Positions 1 to 10,109 of a stretch of 43,188 bases of DNA are shown here, piece after piece; the first letter of the stretch is position 1, and each line of letters opens with the position of its first letter. This stretch comes from Mycobacterium sp. Lineage in GTDB: Bacteria > Actinomycetota > Actinomycetes > Mycobacteriales > Mycobacteriaceae. The position numbers were made by a program, and so were the translations under genes. The stretch spans positions 1-43,188 of the forward strand of contig VEQU01000010.1 of assembly GCA_018883075.1 (NCBI GenBank). Direction: 5' to 3'. The notes below the pieces were generated by a model. It did no database searches. It had not been told where the DNA came from and saw nothing but the letters and a program-made list of their open reading frames with translations.

Positions 1-375
1 CCGCAGGCCCGCCAGCTGGACGGCGTAGGACTGCCCGCCGTAGATCGGCAGCACGGTGATCGCCGGCAGGTGCGCGGCGTAGCGGCTGAACGCCTCGGCG
101 ACTTGCAGCGCCAGTTCCCGGGTGGGGGCGAGCACCAGCGCCTGCGTCTGCTTGCTGGCGGTGTCGATGCGGGACAGGATCGGAATCGCGAACGCAGCGG
201 TTTTGCCGGTGCCGGTCTGCGCTAGGCCGACGACATCCGACCCGGCCAGCAGCGCCGGAATCGTGGCGGCCTGAATCGCGGACGGGGTTTCGTAGCCGAC
301 GTCGTTGACCGCCTGCAGCACCGCGGGGTGGACCTGCAAGTCGGCGAAAGTCTGCGGTGCTGGCGGCGCTGTCAT
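1..375 (-). CDS. deaD: DEAD-box ATP-dependent RNA helicase, N-terminal part only
   Basis: Only the first 125 codons lie in the window; the gene continues beyond position 1. The protein opens with a Q-motif region (FADLQVHPAVLQAV... then PSAIQAATIPALL), followed by Walker A motif I (AQTGTGKT) and motif Ia (PTRELALQ). These are the hallmarks of a DEAD-box helicase that unwinds RNA duplexes during ribosome assembly or mRNA turnover. The order next to lprE matches the deaD-lprE neighbourhood of M. tuberculosis. The ATG is at 375-373. A TAGACT box lies nine bases upstream, so the mRNA may have almost no leader. The DEAD motif itself is outside the window, so assignment to DeaD rather than RhlE rests on context. 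Confidence 0.9.
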   Translation of the reverse strand, partial: MTAPPAPQTFADLQVHPAVLQAVNDVGYETPSAIQAATIPALLAGSDVVGLAQTGTGKTAAFAIPILSRIDTASKQTQALVLAPTRELALQVAEAFSRYAAHLPAITVLPIYGGQSYAVQLAGLR

Positions 376-413
376 TGGGGCATCAGTCTAGTTGGCCGGT
401 ACCGTGGCGCGTT

Positions 414-968
414 GTGTGGCAGCGACTGACATCGGCGGCGGTGACGGCCGCCGCGCTGGGCGTAGCGCTCACGGCGTGCGGTTCCGGCGACTCGACGGTG
501 TCGAAGACCCCGTTGCCGGTCACGACCAGCCCGCCGTCGGCGGCACCGCCGGTGACCCAGGCCGCACCGCCGCCCCCGACGCCGGCGGCACCCGACCCGT
601 GCGCGGTCAACCTCGCCGCACCGGCGATCGCCAAGGCGGTCTCCGAACTGCCCCGCGATCCGCGCAGCGGGCAGGGCTGGAGCCCCGAACCGATCGCCGG
701 CAATTACAACGAGTGCGCGCCACTGTCGGCCGTGATCGTCAAGGCCAACACCAACGCACCCAACGCCAACACCCGCGCTGCACTGTTCCACCTGGGCAAG
801 TTCGTCCCGACCGGCGTACCCGACACGTACGGATTCAACGGAATCGACCCCACCCAGAGCACCGGCGATACCGTCGCGCTGATCTTCGACGGCGGCATGG
901 GGCTGGCGAGTGTGGTGCGTTTCCGGTGGAACGGCAAAGGTGTCGAACTGATCGGCAACACCGGCTGA
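414..968 (+). CDS. lprE: Lipoprotein LprE-like
   Basis: Secreted lipoprotein of about 184 residues with no known enzymatic role. From the GTG at 414 it starts MWQRLTSAAVTAAALG and reaches a lipobox LTAC whose cysteine codon is at 477-479, a textbook lipoprotein signal. The frame is open from an earlier GTG at 357, but that start would overlap the divergent deaD start and put an atypical stretch before the signal peptide, so 414 is preferred. After the cysteine comes a Pro/Ala/Thr-rich linker, then a conserved domain with NEC and a GFNGIDP segment. The position divergent from deaD matches lprE of M. tuberculosis. The starts of the two genes are only 38 bases apart. Confidence 0.8.
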   Translation: MWQRLTSAAVTAAALGVALTACGSGDSTVSKTPLPVTTSPPSAAPPVTQAAPPPPTPAAPDPCAVNLAAPAIAKAVSELPRDPRSGQGWSPEPIAGNYNECAPLSAVIVKANTNAPNANTRAALFHLGKFVPTGVPDTYGFNGIDPTQSTGDTVALIFDGGMGLASVVRFRWNGKGVELIGNTG

Positions 969-992
969 GCCCGGGCTGAGCACAATGGGCTC

Positions 993-2333
993 GTGATCCA
1001 GAGCCTGATCGCGATCGTCGGCGCCGCGCATGTCAGCACCGACCGCGATGTGCTGGCGGCCCGCAGTGTCGACTGGACCGGCCGCTACCGAGGACAGGCC
1101 AGCGCGCTCGTGCGTCCCGGCAGTGCCGAGCAGGTGGCCGCCGTGCTGGCCGCATGCCGCGAGGCGGGCGCATACGTCACCGTGCAGGGCGGACGCACCT
1201 CACTGGTGGCCGGAACCGTGCCCGAACACGACGACGTGCTGCTGTCCACCGAGCGCCTCACCACGTTGGGCGAGGTCGATCTGGTGCGGCGGAGGATCAG
1301 AGCCGGTGCGGGCGTGTCACTTGCCGGCGTCCAGCACGCCGCCGCCGCAGCAGGTCTGCTGATGGGCGTCGACCTGGCTTCGCGTGACTCGGCGACCGTC
1401 GGCGGATTGGCGGCCACCAACGCAGGAGGCCTGCGCACCGTGCGCTACGGGCCGATGCGGGACCAGGTGGACGGCATCGAAGTGGCCTTGGCGGACGGCT
1501 CGGTGCTCCGACGGCACTCGGCAGTGCGCTCGGACAACACCGGTTACGACCTCGCGTCGCTGATGATCGGGTCGGAGGGAACCCTCGGGGTGATCACTGA
1601 GGTGGACATCGGGCTGTACCCGATACCGTCGCATCACACCGCGGCGCTGTGCGGGTTCGCCGATCTGGACGCACTCATCGCCGCGGGTATCGCACTGCGC
1701 GAGGTGGAGAACGTCACCGCACTCGAACTCGTCGACGGCCGTGCCGCCGAGCTGGCTGCCGAACACCTCGATGTCGCGGTTCCGGTCAGCGCCGACTGGC
1801 TGCTGCTGGTCGAGCTGGCCGGCGACACCGAGCAGACCGGCCGCCTCGCCGTAGCCCTCGAGGGCCTGCGGCTGTGCGCCGATCCCGCTGTCGGCATCGA
1901 CGCACCCGCACGCCAGCGACTCTGGGCGGTTCGCGAGTCCCTCACCGAGGTGACAGCGCTTTTCGGAGCGCCTCTGAAGTTCGATGTGGCGCTTGCCCAC
2001 CCGGCGATCGCCGGATTCACCCGGGATGCCGCCGCACTGATCGCACGACACGCGCCGGACGCGCTGCCCATCATGTTCGGCCATATCGGCGAAGGCAATC
2101 TGCACCTGAACGTGCTGCGCTGCACGGCGGAGCAGGAGACGGCGCTGTACACGCCGATGATGGAGTTGATCGGCGCGCACGGCGGCAACGTCAGCTCCGA
2201 GCACGGTGTGGGCACCCTGAAACGGGCCTATCTGTCCATGTCGCGCACACCGTCGGACATCGCGGCCATGCGTGCGATCAAGGCGGCGTTCGACCCGGAC
2301 GGCTACCTCAACGCCGCAGTGTTGTTCGACTGA
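993..2333 (+). CDS. FAD-linked oxidase of the GlcD / D-lactate or D-2-hydroxyacid dehydrogenase type
   Basis: 446-residue flavoprotein expected to oxidise a D-2-hydroxy acid to the 2-oxo acid. The PCMH-type FAD domain fills the N-terminal half: [10 protein letters not shown] (65-74), [17 protein letters not shown] (130-146) and GSEGTLG (193-199). The C-terminal FAD-oxidase domain has [11 protein letters not shown] (363-373) and SSEHGVG (401-407), the family's substrate and metal-site histidines. It resembles the Rv1257c-type oxidase. The start is a GTG 24 bases after lprE, with no clear Shine-Dalgarno; a CACAAT box lies six bases upstream. Its 3' end overlaps the convergent efflux pump by 31 bases. 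D-lactate versus D-2-hydroxyglutarate cannot be decided from sequence. Confidence 0.88.
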   Translation: MIQSLIAIVGAAHVSTDRDVLAARSVDWTGRYRGQASALVRPGSAEQVAAVLAACREAGAYVTVQGGRTSLVAGTVPEHDDVLLSTERLTTLGEVDLVRRRIRAGAGVSLAGVQHAAAAAGLLMGVDLASRDSATVGGLAATNAGGLRTVRYGPMRDQVDGIEVALADGSVLRRHSAVRSDNTGYDLASLMIGSEGTLGVITEVDIGLYPIPSHHTAALCGFADLDALIAAGIALREVENVTALELVDGRAAELAAEHLDVAVPVSADWLLLVELAGDTEQTGRLAVALEGLRLCADPAVGIDAPARQRLWAVRESLTEVTALFGAPLKFDVALAHPAIAGFTRDAAALIARHAPDALPIMFGHIGEGNLHLNVLRCTAEQETALYTPMMELIGAHGGNVSSEHGVGTLKRAYLSMSRTPSDIAAMRAIKAAFDPDGYLNAAVLFD

Positions 2334-3853
2334 TCATCACGTTGCGGTGCCGCGCCGATCAGGAAGATCGCGGCCGTCACACCGAACAGCGCGACGAACG
2401 CCGGCAGCAGCATGGACTGCGACATCGCCGCCGCGAAGGGAGCGTGCAGGGCGCCCGGCAGGTTCGTGATGTCACTGGCGTCTGACTGCCGCATTCCCGG
2501 CGGGGCCGACGGCATCTCCGCGGTGATCCGCGATGACATGAACGCGGCCATACTTGCGCTTCCGAGCACCGAACCCACCTGACGGGTGGTGTTGTAGACA
2601 CCCGAGCCGGCGCCGGCCAGATGCGCCGGGAGCCTGCGCGTCGCGGTGGCGCCCAGCGGCGCCCAGATGAACGCCATGCCCACACCCATGGCCGTCATCG
2701 GCAGCACCAGCCGCCAGATCGGGGTGTCCGGAGTCATCTCGATCGACAGCCACAACAGCGCGACGGCCAGGGTGGAAAAGCCGAACCCGATGATCGGCCG
2801 CGGGTGGGAGTTGTCCACCATCCGGCCGACGAACGGCGCCAGCACCCCGCTGGCGACGGCCATCGGGGCCGTCAGCAGCGCCGCGCGCGTGGGCGACAGC
2901 CCCGTCACCGACTGCGCGAAGAACATCACCGGCAGGATCATCGCTGTCACCGCGAAGCCGATCACCCCGATGCCCACGTTGGCGAGGCTGAAGTCGCGGT
3001 CGGTGAACATCACGAGCGGAATCAGCGGCTCGCCGGTGTTCGCCGACTGCCACCAGAAGAACATCGCCATGAACACCAGGCCCACCACGATCGCCGCCCA
3101 GATCCACGGCGCCCAGTCGTGGGTCTGTCCCTCCTGCAGGCCGAACACGATGAGGAACAGGCCGATACCCGACAGCACCACGCCGGCGATGTCGAAGCGG
3201 TGCGGATGGGTCGGCAGCACCGGGATCAGCCGGACCGCCGCAGCGATGCCCACGAGACCGACCGGCACGTTGACGAAGAAGATCCACTCCCAGCCGAGCT
3301 GGTCGACGAGCACGCCGCCGGCCAGCGGACCCACCAGCGTGGCCACGCCCGCGGTGGCACCCCACATGCTCAAGGCCACGCCCCGCCGATCCGGCGGGAA
3401 GATCCGGGTGATGGTCGACAGAGTCTGCGGGGTCAGCAGCGCGGCACCGATACCCTGCAGCACCCGGGCGGCGACCAGCATCCCGATCGAACCGGACAGG
3501 CCGCACCACAGCGACGCCACGGTGAACACCGCCAGGCCTGCGATGTAGAGGTTCTTGGGTCCGTAGCGGTCACCCAGCCGGCCGCACAAAAGCAGGGGCA
3601 CCGCGTACGCCAGCAGATAGGCGCTGGTGACCCAGATGATGGCGTCGTAGTCGGTGATCCCCAGCGCCGCCATGATGCTCGGATTGGCCACCGCCACGAT
3701 CGTGGAGTCCACCAGGATCATGAAGAAACCGACCAGCATGACCCACAGGGTTTTCCACGGGTCGGTGGGCGCGTCGGCGGTCACCGCTGCGATGCTGCCA
3801 GCACAGCCCCCGGCGGTATGGGCAGGGGTGGGGCTGACCGTTATGCCGGACAT
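2303..3853 (-). CDS. MFS drug efflux transporter, DHA2 (EmrB/QacA) family
   Basis: 516-residue proton-driven multidrug exporter with about 14 membrane segments. Visible signatures are the TM1 acidic motif [15 protein letters not shown] (about 46-60), motif [11 protein letters not shown] (91-100) in the first cytoplasmic loop, and an antiporter motif C segment ([16 protein letters not shown]). The open frame runs much further upstream to 4966, but that part is antisense to the neighbouring gene; the ATG at 3853 is chosen because it precedes the first hydrophobic segment by a normal distance. Resembles Rv1250. Its start is 15 bases from that of the divergent Vms1-like gene, so the two share one very short control region. 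Confidence 0.9.
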   Translation of the reverse strand: MSGITVSPTPAHTAGGCAGSIAAVTADAPTDPWKTLWVMLVGFFMILVDSTIVAVANPSIMAALGITDYDAIIWVTSAYLLAYAVPLLLCGRLGDRYGPKNLYIAGLAVFTVASLWCGLSGSIGMLVAARVLQGIGAALLTPQTLSTITRIFPPDRRGVALSMWGATAGVATLVGPLAGGVLVDQLGWEWIFFVNVPVGLVGIAAAVRLIPVLPTHPHRFDIAGVVLSGIGLFLIVFGLQEGQTHDWAPWIWAAIVVGLVFMAMFFWWQSANTGEPLIPLVMFTDRDFSLANVGIGVIGFAVTAMILPVMFFAQSVTGLSPTRAALLTAPMAVASGVLAPFVGRMVDNSHPRPIIGFGFSTLAVALLWLSIEMTPDTPIWRLVLPMTAMGVGMAFIWAPLGATATRRLPAHLAGAGSGVYNTTRQVGSVLGSASMAAFMSSRITAEMPSAPPGMRQSDASDITNLPGALHAPFAAAMSQSMLLPAFVALFGVTAAIFLIGAAPQRDDQSNNTAALR

Positions 3854-3856
3854 AGT

Positions 3857-3862
3857 TACGTT
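3857..3862 (+). promoter_or_regulatory. -10 box TACGTT, predicted leaderless start of the Vms1-like gene
   Basis: TACGTT fits the mycobacterial TANNNT -10 element and lies six bases before the ATG at 3869. Transcription should begin at or next to the start codon. There is no Shine-Dalgarno in the gap. The box sits inside the 15-base divergent gap, so it must also lie within the promoter or start region of the efflux gene. Confidence 0.5.
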
Positions 3863-3868
3863 GGATCC

Positions 3869-4903
3869 ATGCGCGCTGAACGATTTCGCCATTTGCTCGA
3901 CACACCCGGCCCCTTCGTCACGTTGTGCTTCGACGACTCCCACGACACGGCCGACGCCGCGGCCCAGCTCGACGCGCGGCTGCGCGACATCCGTAAACGT
4001 CTTGAGGATGAGTCGGTCGACGGCGCCGTCATCACGGCCATCGACAGCGCGGTGCGCGCCAAGCATCCACCGGTGGGGCGCAGCGGACGATGCGTCATCG
4101 CGGCAGGGCCCACGGTGGTGCTCGACGAGCACCTGATCCGCCCGCCGGCCACCACCGAGTTGCGGGTCTCGCCGTTGCCCTACCTGCTTCCCGTCATCGA
4201 GCACGGCATGCTGCACACCTCGCACCTGCTGGTCGCGGTGGACCACACCGGCGCCGACATCTCGCTGCACGACGGCGTGTCGCGCACCGAAACCGTCAAA
4301 GGCTCCGGACATCCGGTGCACAAGGCGCACAAGGCCGACACCGCCGGCTACGGCGGACCGCAGGGGCGCGTCGATGAGGCCGTCCGCAAGAACCTCCGCG
4401 AAGTCGCCGATCGCGTCACCCACCTGGTCGACGAGACCGGGGCGGGCATCGTTTTCGTGACCGGCGACGCCCGAGCCGAACTGATGACCGAGTTGCCCGA
4501 ACGGGTGGCCGCCAAAGCGGTGGCGCTGCAGGGCGGCGGACGCGCCGCCGGCACCGACGAGGCCGAGGTACACCACGAGATCGGACAGCAGTACCTCAAG
4601 TTGCGGCAGGCCGCCATCGACGACGCCGCAGCGCGGTTCGCCGCCGGACTCGGCACCGGACTCGCGGTCGAGGGGCTGCCCCACGTGACGGCGGCACTGC
4701 GCGACGGCTCGGTCGACACGCTGATCATCGGGGACGTCGAGGACGCCGTCGTCGACGGCCAGGGCGGCGCGCGCCGGGCCGACGAGGCGCTGCCCATGCT
4801 GGCGGTGGCCTCCGGGGCGTCGCTGGTCCGCGCCGGCGAGCGGATCACACCGGCCGACGGCATCGCCGCGGTGCTGCGCTACGCCGATCCGAACGTCGGA
4901 TAG
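3869..4903 (+). CDS. Vms1/baeRF-like (eRF1-fold) protein, Rv2629-type
   Basis: 344-residue protein resembling the actinobacterial Vms1/Ankzf1-like (bacterial-archaeal eRF1, baeRF) family, which includes the dormancy-regulon protein Rv2629. Relatives of Vms1 cleave peptidyl-tRNA on stalled large ribosomal subunits. Visible here: the N-terminal [19 protein letters not shown], a mid-protein GGPQGR loop (162-167) in a position comparable to the GGQ/GSGQ catalytic loops, and a C-terminal segment ending [15 protein letters not shown] then [15 protein letters not shown], like the third domain of eRF1. Transcribed from a very short gap shared with the efflux pump. The family is recognised by overall pattern and activity is inferred. 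Confidence 0.72.
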   Translation: MRAERFRHLLDTPGPFVTLCFDDSHDTADAAAQLDARLRDIRKRLEDESVDGAVITAIDSAVRAKHPPVGRSGRCVIAAGPTVVLDEHLIRPPATTELRVSPLPYLLPVIEHGMLHTSHLLVAVDHTGADISLHDGVSRTETVKGSGHPVHKAHKADTAGYGGPQGRVDEAVRKNLREVADRVTHLVDETGAGIVFVTGDARAELMTELPERVAAKAVALQGGGRAAGTDEAEVHHEIGQQYLKLRQAAIDDAAARFAAGLGTGLAVEGLPHVTAALRDGSVDTLIIGDVEDAVVDGQGGARRADEALPMLAVASGASLVRAGERITPADGIAAVLRYADPNVG

Positions 4904-4936
4904 CCGACCCGGGCACTCCGCGGCCGCACCGTTCGT

Positions 4937-4942
4937 TAACCT
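4937..4942 (+). promoter_or_regulatory. -10 box TAACCT upstream of the EcsC-like gene
   Basis: TAACCT fits TANNNT. A start about seven bases downstream would give a leader of roughly 35 bases carrying an AGAAAGG ribosome-binding site in front of the ATG at 4984. It lies after the Vms1-like stop at 4903, suggesting the EcsC-like gene is transcribed separately. Confidence 0.35.
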
Positions 4943-4983
4943 GGCGTGACCAGGCAGAGGCACCACGGGCAGAAAGGTCTGTC

Positions 4984-5754
4984 ATGAGGTTTCGCCGCGA
5001 CAAACGCCACGCTGAGGACAAGCCCGGCAACCTTCCGGTCCCCGCCGGGGCGGGAGCGGACGCGGGCATGCCGGCCAAGGTTCTTTCCCATGTGCTGGAG
5101 TCCAGCGCACGCCTGCAGGCACCGGCCGTCAAGGCCTATGTGGCGAGACTGCGCCGCTCGGCGCCCGAGGCCACTCCCGCCGAGATCGTCGCGCGCCTGG
5201 AGAAGCAGTATCTCGCCGTCGTGATGGCCAGCGGTGCCGCGGTGGGCTCGGCGGCCGCGTTCCCCGGCATCGGCACCCTGGCGGCCCTGTCCGCGGTCGC
5301 CGGGGAGACCGTGCTCTTCCTCGAGGCCACCGCCGCCTTCGCCCTGGCCGTGGCCGAGGTGCACGGAATTGAAGTGGAGGACCGCGACCGCCGCCGCAAC
5401 CTGGTGCTCGGCGTCCTCGTCGGCGACGAGGGCAGGGGCGCGGTGCGTGACCTGCTCGGCCCGGGCCGGACCAGCGGGGCCTGGCTGGCCGAGGCGGAGT
5501 TGCTGCCGCTGCCGGTGGTCTCGCAGTTGAACTCGCGGCTGATGCAGTACTTCGTCAAGAAGTACACCATCAAACGGACGGCGATGGCCTTCGGCAAGAT
5601 GCTGCCGGTCGGCATCGGTGCCGCCATCGGCGGGGGCGGCAACCGGATGATGGGCCGCAAGATCATCGCGAACGCCCGCACGGCGTTCGGCCCGGCGCCG
5701 GCCCGCTGGCCCGGGCAGCTCCAGCTGCTGCCGCCCATCGCCGACGCCCAGTAG
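4984..5754 (+). CDS. EcsC-like membrane-associated protein, Rv1249c-type
   Basis: 256-residue conserved protein of unknown function, placed just before kgd as Rv1249c is in M. tuberculosis. The N-terminus is charged and hydrophilic (1-30). A helical segment follows (LSHVLESSARLQAPAVKAY). Residues 77-125 form a hydrophobic Gly/Ala-rich stretch (MASGAAVGSAAAFPGIGTLA) that is probably membrane-inserted, and a second hydrophobic Gly-rich stretch (PVGIGAAIGGGGNRMMG) lies near the C-terminus. This layout resembles EcsC-family proteins, whose biochemical role is not established. AGAAAGG precedes the ATG. The stop is 87 bases before the kgd start, leaving room for a separate kgd promoter. Confidence 0.72.
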   Translation: MRFRRDKRHAEDKPGNLPVPAGAGADAGMPAKVLSHVLESSARLQAPAVKAYVARLRRSAPEATPAEIVARLEKQYLAVVMASGAAVGSAAAFPGIGTLAALSAVAGETVLFLEATAAFALAVAEVHGIEVEDRDRRRNLVLGVLVGDEGRGAVRDLLGPGRTSGAWLAEAELLPLPVVSQLNSRLMQYFVKKYTIKRTAMAFGKMLPVGIGAAIGGGGNRMMGRKIIANARTAFGPAPARWPGQLQLLPPIADAQ

Positions 5755-5841
5755 CCGGCGGTCCCCTGACCCGCTTCGCCGGGAACCGGGAACATATAGC
5801 CTTGAGCCGTCACCTGAGGACCGGGCACAGGATCGAGGCGA

Positions 5842-8800
5842 GTGACTGTCGTGAGCAGCGCGAGTTCCCCCTTCGGCCAGAACGAATGGCTGGTCGAGGA
5901 GATGTACCGCAAATTCCGCCAGGACCCGTCGTCGGTCGACCCCAGTTGGCACGAGTTCCTCGTCGGCTACCGGCCCGAGCCCGCCACGCCGGCGGCTCCG
6001 GGTAACGGTCAGGCAGCCGCTCCGCCAACCCAGGCTCCCCCCACTCCCGCACCCGCGGCACCGGCCCCGGCACCTCCGGCGGCACCGGCGACTCCGGCGG
6101 CGGCGCCGGTTCCTGCCGCACCGGCCGCAGCCCCATCTCCAGCGGCTGCGGCGCCCGCCGACGCCGAGATAGCGGAGAACCAGGTGCTGCGCGGAGCGGC
6201 CGCCGCGGTGGTGAAGAACATGAACGCCTCGCTGGAGATCCCCACCGCCACCAGCGTGCGGGCCATCCCGGCAACACTGATGATCGACAACCGCATCGTC
6301 ATCAACAATCACCTCAAACGCACACGCGGCGGCAAGATCAGCTTCACCCACCTGCTCGGCTTCGCGATCGTCCGCGCGATCAAGAGTTTCCCGAACATGA
6401 ACCGGCACTTCGCCGAGATCGACGGCAAGCCGAACGTCGTCACCCCGCCGCACACCAACCTCGGCCTGGCCATCGACCTGCCCGGCAAGGACGGGAAGCG
6501 GTCGCTGGTGGTTGCGGCCATCAAGGGCTGCGAGACCATGGGCTTCGCCGAGTTCGTCGCCGCCTACGAGGACATCGTGCGCCGCGCCCGCGACTCCCAA
6601 CTCACCGCCGAGGACTTCGCCGGGGTGACGATCTCGCTCACCAATCCCGGCACCATCGGCACCGTGCACTCGGTACCGCGGCTGATGGCCGGTCAGGGCG
6701 CCATCATCGGCGCCGGCGCGATGGAGTACCCGGCGGAATTCCAGGGCGCCAGCGAGGAGCGCATCGCCGAACTCGGGGTGGGCAAACTGATCACCCTGAC
6801 GTCGACCTACGACCACCGGATCATTCAGGGCGCGGAATCCGGAGACTTCCTTCGCACGATCCACCACCTGCTGCTCGCCGACGACTTCTGGGACGAGATC
6901 TTCTTCGACCTCGGCATCCCCTACGAGCCGGTGCGGTGGCGGACCGACAATCCGGACTCGATCGTCGACAAGAACGCCCGCGTCATCGAACTCATCGCGG
7001 CCTACCGCAACCGCGGGCATCTGATGGCCGACATCGACCCGCTGCGGCTGGACAAGAACCGGTTCCGCATGCACCCCGACCTCGACGTGCTGACCCACGG
7101 GCTGACGCTGTGGGATCTGGACCGGGAGTTCAAGGTCGACGGTTTCGCCGGCAAGGAATACAAGAAGCTGCGCGATGTCCTCTCCGTGCTGCGTGACGCC
7201 TACTGCCGGCACATCGGCGTGGAATACACCCACATCCTCGAGCCCGATCAGCAGAAGTGGCTGGAGGAGCGCATCGAGGTCAAACACGACAAGCCGAGCG
7301 TGGCGCAACAGAAGTACATCGTCAGCAAGCTCAACGCCGCCGAGGCGTTCGAGACCTTCCTGCAGACCAAATATGTCGGGCAGAAGCGCTTCTCGCTGGA
7401 GGGAGCGGAGTCCGTCATCCCGATGATGGACGCAGTGATCGACCAGTGCGCCGAGCACGGTCTCGACGAGGTGGTCATCGGGATGCCGCACCGCGGCAGG
7501 CTCAACGTGCTGGCCAATATCGTCGGTAAGCCGTACTCACAGATCTTCAGCGAATTCGAGGGCAACCTCAACCCATCGCAGGCGCACGGCTCCGGAGACG
7601 TCAAGTACCACCTCGGCGCCAACGGCAACTACATCCAGATGTTCGGCGAGAACGACATCAAGGTCTCCCTGGTGGCCAACCCGTCGCACCTGGAGGCCGT
7701 CGATCCGGTGCTGGAGGGCCTGGTGCGCGCCAAGCAGGACCTCCTAGACGGTGACGGCCCGGACGCTCAGCCGCGGAACTTCACCGTCGTCCCGCTGATG
7801 CTGCACGGCGATGCCGCATTCGCCGGCCAGGGCGTGGTGGCCGAAACGCTGAATCTGGCGCTGCTCAAGGGCTACCGCACCGGCGGCACCATCCACATCG
7901 TGGTGAACAACCAGATCGGTTTCACCACCGCGCCGGAGTACTCACGCTCGGCGGAGTACTGCACGGATGTCGCGAAGATGATCGGCGCACCGATCTTCCA
8001 TGTCAACGGCGACGATCCGGAGGCATGCGTGTGGGTCGCGCGGCTGGCGGTGGACTTTCGGGAGAAGTTCAACAAGGACGTCATCATCGACATGCTGTGT
8101 TATCGCCGCCGCGGCCACAACGAGGGCGACGACCCGTCGATGACCAACCCGGCGATGTACGACGTGATTGATACCAAGCGCGGGGTGCGCAAGAGCTACA
8201 CCGAAGCGCTCATCGGCCGCGGTGACATCTCCATCAAGGAGGCCGAGGACGCCCTGCGCGACTACCAGGGACAGCTCGAGCAGGTGTTCAACGAGGTCCG
8301 CGAACTCGAGAAGCACGCCGTCGAACCGAGCGAATCGGTGGAGACCGCCCAGATGATCCCGCGCGGGATGAACACCGCGGTGGACAAGGCGCTGCTGGCT
8401 CGCATCGGCGACGCGCACCTCACGGTGCCGGAGGGATTCACCGTGCATCCGAGGGTGAAGCCTGTGCTGGAGAAGCGCCGCGAGATGGCCTATGAGGGCA
8501 AGGTCGACTGGGCGTTCGCCGAACTGCTGGCATTGGGAACCTTCCTGGCTGAGGGCAAACTGATCCGACTGACCGGCCAGGACACCAAGCGCGGCACCTT
8601 CACCCAACGCCACGCCGTGGTGATCGACCCGAACACCGGTGCCGAGTTCACCCCGCTGGACCTGCTGACGCGGGGCCCGGACGGTACGCCAAACGGTGGC
8701 CGGTTCCTGGTGTACGACTCGCCACTGTCGGAGTACGCGGCCGTCGGCTTCGAGTACGGCTACTCCGTGGGAAATCCCGACGCCCTGGTGCTGTGGGAGG

Positions 8801-9561
8801 CGCAGTTCGGCGACTTCGTCAACGGGGCGCAGTCGATCATCGACGAGTTCATCAGCTCCGGTGAAGCCAAGTGGGGACAGCTGTCCGATGTCGTGCTGCT
8901 GCTGCCGCACGGCCACGAGGGGCAGGGTCCCGACCACACCTCGGGACGTATCGAGCGCTTTCTGCAGCTGTGGGCGGAGGGCTCGATGACGATCGCGATG
9001 CCGTCCACACCGGCGAACTACTTCCATCTTCTGCGCCGGCACGGCCTCGACGGAGTGCACCGGCCGCTGATCGTGTTCACCCCGAAGTCGATGCTGCGCA
9101 ACAAGGCGGCCGTCAGTGACCTGCAGGACTTCACCGAGCGGAAGTTCTGCTCGATCCTCGAAGAGCCGGGCTACACCGATGGCGAGGGCGACCGGAACAA
9201 GGTGACTCGGATTCTGCTCACCAGCGGCAAGATCTACTACGAACTGGCGGCGCGCAAGGAGAAGGACCGCCGCGAGGACATCGCGATCGTGCGGATCGAA
9301 CAGCTTGCGCCGCTGCCGAAGCGCCGGCTGAGCAACACCCTCGACTCCTACCCCAACGCGCGGGAGTTCTTCTGGGTGCAGGAGGAGCCGGCCAATCAGG
9401 GTGCCTGGCCGACGTTCGGGCTGGAACTGCCGGAACTGCTTCCGGAGAAGCTCACCGGTATCCGCAGGATCTCCCGGCGTGCCATGTCGGCGCCGTCATC
9501 GGGCAGCTCCAAGGTGCACGCGGTGGAGCAGCAGGAGATCCTGGACGAGGCTTTCGGCTAG
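5842..9561 (+). CDS. kgd: Multifunctional 2-oxoglutarate metabolism enzyme (2-oxoglutarate decarboxylase / dehydrogenase E1o-E2o)
   Basis: 1239-residue TCA-cycle enzyme. It is a thiamine-diphosphate 2-oxoglutarate decarboxylase that also serves as the E1 component of 2-oxoglutarate dehydrogenase and can make 2-hydroxy-3-oxoadipate from glyoxylate. Layout: conserved N-terminal helix ([17 protein letters not shown]), an Ala/Pro linker (about 45-108), an acyltransferase-like domain with catalytic DHR (His325) but no lipoyl domain, then E1 with HRGRLN (from His550), the ThDP-Mg motif beginning at Asp724 (GDD), HNEGDDP (759-765), and the C-terminal transketolase-type domain with [13 protein letters not shown]. 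In mycobacteria Kgd is inhibited by the FHA protein GarA and activated by acetyl-CoA. A second GTG at 5851 (MSSASSPFG...) matches known orthologue N-termini better and may be the true start. Confidence 0.97.
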   Translation: MTVVSSASSPFGQNEWLVEEMYRKFRQDPSSVDPSWHEFLVGYRPEPATPAAPGNGQAAAPPTQAPPTPAPAAPAPAPPAAPATPAAAPVPAAPAAAPSPAAAAPADAEIAENQVLRGAAAAVVKNMNASLEIPTATSVRAIPATLMIDNRIVINNHLKRTRGGKISFTHLLGFAIVRAIKSFPNMNRHFAEIDGKPNVVTPPHTNLGLAIDLPGKDGKRSLVVAAIKGCETMGFAEFVAAYEDIVRRARDSQLTAEDFAGVTISLTNPGTIGTVHSVPRLMAGQGAIIGAGAMEYPAEFQGASEERIAELGVGKLITLTSTYDHRIIQGAESGDFLRTIHHLLLADDFWDEIFFDLGIPYEPVRWRTDNPDSIVDKNARVIELIAAYRNRGHLMADIDPLRLDKNRFRMHPDLDVLTHGLTLWDLDREFKVDGFAGKEYKKLRDVLSVLRDAYCRHIGVEYTHILEPDQQKWLEERIEVKHDKPSVAQQKYIVSKLNAAEAFETFLQTKYVGQKRFSLEGAESVIPMMDAVIDQCAEHGLDEVVIGMPHRGRLNVLANIVGKPYSQIFSEFEGNLNPSQAHGSGDVKYHLGANGNYIQMFGENDIKVSLVANPSHLEAVDPVLEGLVRAKQDLLDGDGPDAQPRNFTVVPLMLHGDAAFAGQGVVAETLNLALLKGYRTGGTIHIVVNNQIGFTTAPEYSRSAEYCTDVAKMIGAPIFHVNGDDPEACVWVARLAVDFREKFNKDVIIDMLCYRRRGHNEGDDPSMTNPAMYDVIDTKRGVRKSYTEALIGRGDISIKEAEDALRDYQGQLEQVFNEVRELEKHAVEPSESVETAQMIPRGMNTAVDKALLARIGDAHLTVPEGFTVHPRVKPVLEKRREMAYEGKVDWAFAELLALGTFLAEGKLIRLTGQDTKRGTFTQRHAVVIDPNTGAEFTPLDLLTRGPDGTPNGGRFLVYDSPLSEYAAVGFEYGYSVGNPDALVLWEAQFGDFVNGAQSIIDEFISSGEAKWGQLSDVVLLLPHGHEGQGPDHTSGRIERFLQLWAEGSMTIAMPSTPANYFHLLRRHGLDGVHRPLIVFTPKSMLRNKAAVSDLQDFTERKFCSILEEPGYTDGEGDRNKVTRILLTSGKIYYELAARKEKDRREDIAIVRIEQLAPLPKRRLSNTLDSYPNAREFFWVQEEPANQGAWPTFGLELPELLPEKLTGIRRISRRAMSAPSSGSSKVHAVEQQEILDEAFG

Positions 9562-9580
9562 ACCCTCACCCCGTGAGCAT

Positions 9581-9615
9581 GCGTGTCGGTACGCCGACAC
9601 GCTGATACGGCGTAC
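9581..9615. terminator. Hairpin between convergent kgd and the DUF732 gene, with an overlapping alternative hairpin
   Basis: A perfect 9-bp inverted repeat, GCGTGTCGG (9581-9589) and CCGACACGC (9594-9602), closes a four-base loop 20 bases after the kgd stop. No U-run follows, as is usual for mycobacterial intrinsic terminators. A second 8-bp pair, GTACGCCG (9589-9596) and CGGCGTAC (9608-9615), shares bases with the first, so only one can form. Placement between convergent genes suits two-way termination. Confidence 0.6.
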
Positions 9616-9675
9616 GTTTCGCGCACACTCGCGGCATGCCGGTGGGGCGTACCGGTGGGGTGCCAGGCTGGCTCG

Positions 9676-10053
9676 TCAGCCGAACAGCGGCAGCAGCGGG
9701 CGGCCCTGCGCGATCTTGTCCACCGCGCGGGGGCACAGCAGCGAGACGGCCGCACCGGTGAACATCCCGGCCGCCCCGATCGGGCGCCCGATGGCCTCGC
9801 TCACCCGCATGGCGATGTCGGCAGTGTTCTGCCCGCGCTGGGCCAGCAGCGGGCACAGCGACTGACCGAGCGCCACGGCTTCACCCGGGTCGATATCAGT
9901 GATCCCGAGGCTGTCCAGGGTGTTGATGAAGTCGGTCACGTCGGTGGAATCGGCGCTGGCCGGCGCGGCGAACACACACGCGGCGGCAGCCACCACTGTG
10001 CCCACAACGGTGCGGGCCAGCACCCTACGGCGGAGTTTCACATCCTCTCTCAT
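9676..10053 (-). CDS. Secreted DUF732 protein
   Basis: Small exported protein of 125 residues (121 if the internal GTG at 10041 is used). A basic N-terminus (KLRRRVLAR) and hydrophobic core (TVVGTVVAAAACVFAAPASA) form a Sec signal peptide ending at an ASA-D site. The mature part is a helical DUF732-like domain of about 85 residues containing FINTLDSLGITDIDPGEAVALG and two cysteines (LCPLL and LLCP) likely to form a disulphide. Function is unknown; the family is abundant in mycobacteria. It occupies the slot between kgd and the SDR where M. tuberculosis carries a relBE toxin-antitoxin pair. GAGAGGA lies directly before the GTG, too close for normal initiation, so the start is uncertain. Confidence 0.8.
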   Translation of the reverse strand: MREDVKLRRRVLARTVVGTVVAAAACVFAAPASADSTDVTDFINTLDSLGITDIDPGEAVALGQSLCPLLAQRGQNTADIAMRVSEAIGRPIGAAGMFTGAAVSLLCPRAVDKIAQGRPLLPLFG

Positions 10054-10096
10054 CGCCGGCGGCCGCGGCGGCGTTACAGCCCCTGATCGGCGCTGA

Positions 10097-10102
10097 TAGC
10101 CT
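10097..10102 (+). promoter_or_regulatory. -10 box TAGCCT, predicted leaderless start of the SDR gene
   Basis: TAGCCT fits TANNNT and is followed by exactly seven bases before the ATG at 10110. No Shine-Dalgarno is present. It supports the ATG at 10110 over the in-frame GTG at 10104, which would fall upstream of the predicted transcript start. Confidence 0.55.
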
Positions 10103-10109
10103 CGTGCCC

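Noticed and set aside
2621..3868. Long plus-strand open frame leading into the Vms1-like gene
   Set aside because: It is antisense to the MFS gene, Arg/His/Gly-rich as expected from a shadow frame in GC-rich DNA, and the conserved protein starts at 3869.
3854..4966. N-terminal extension of the efflux pump frame up to 4966
   Set aside because: This part is antisense to the well-supported Vms1-like gene, is hydrophilic and low in complexity, and the normal MFS N-terminus begins at 3853.
5795..5800. TATAGC as a kgd -10 box
   Set aside because: It lacks the final T of TANNNT and no fitting -35 was seen, so a promoter is likely in this gap but cannot be placed.
4936..7491. 851-codon minus-strand frame opposite kgd
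   Set aside because: Composition is that of an antisense shadow; kgd on the plus strand has full domain and motif support.
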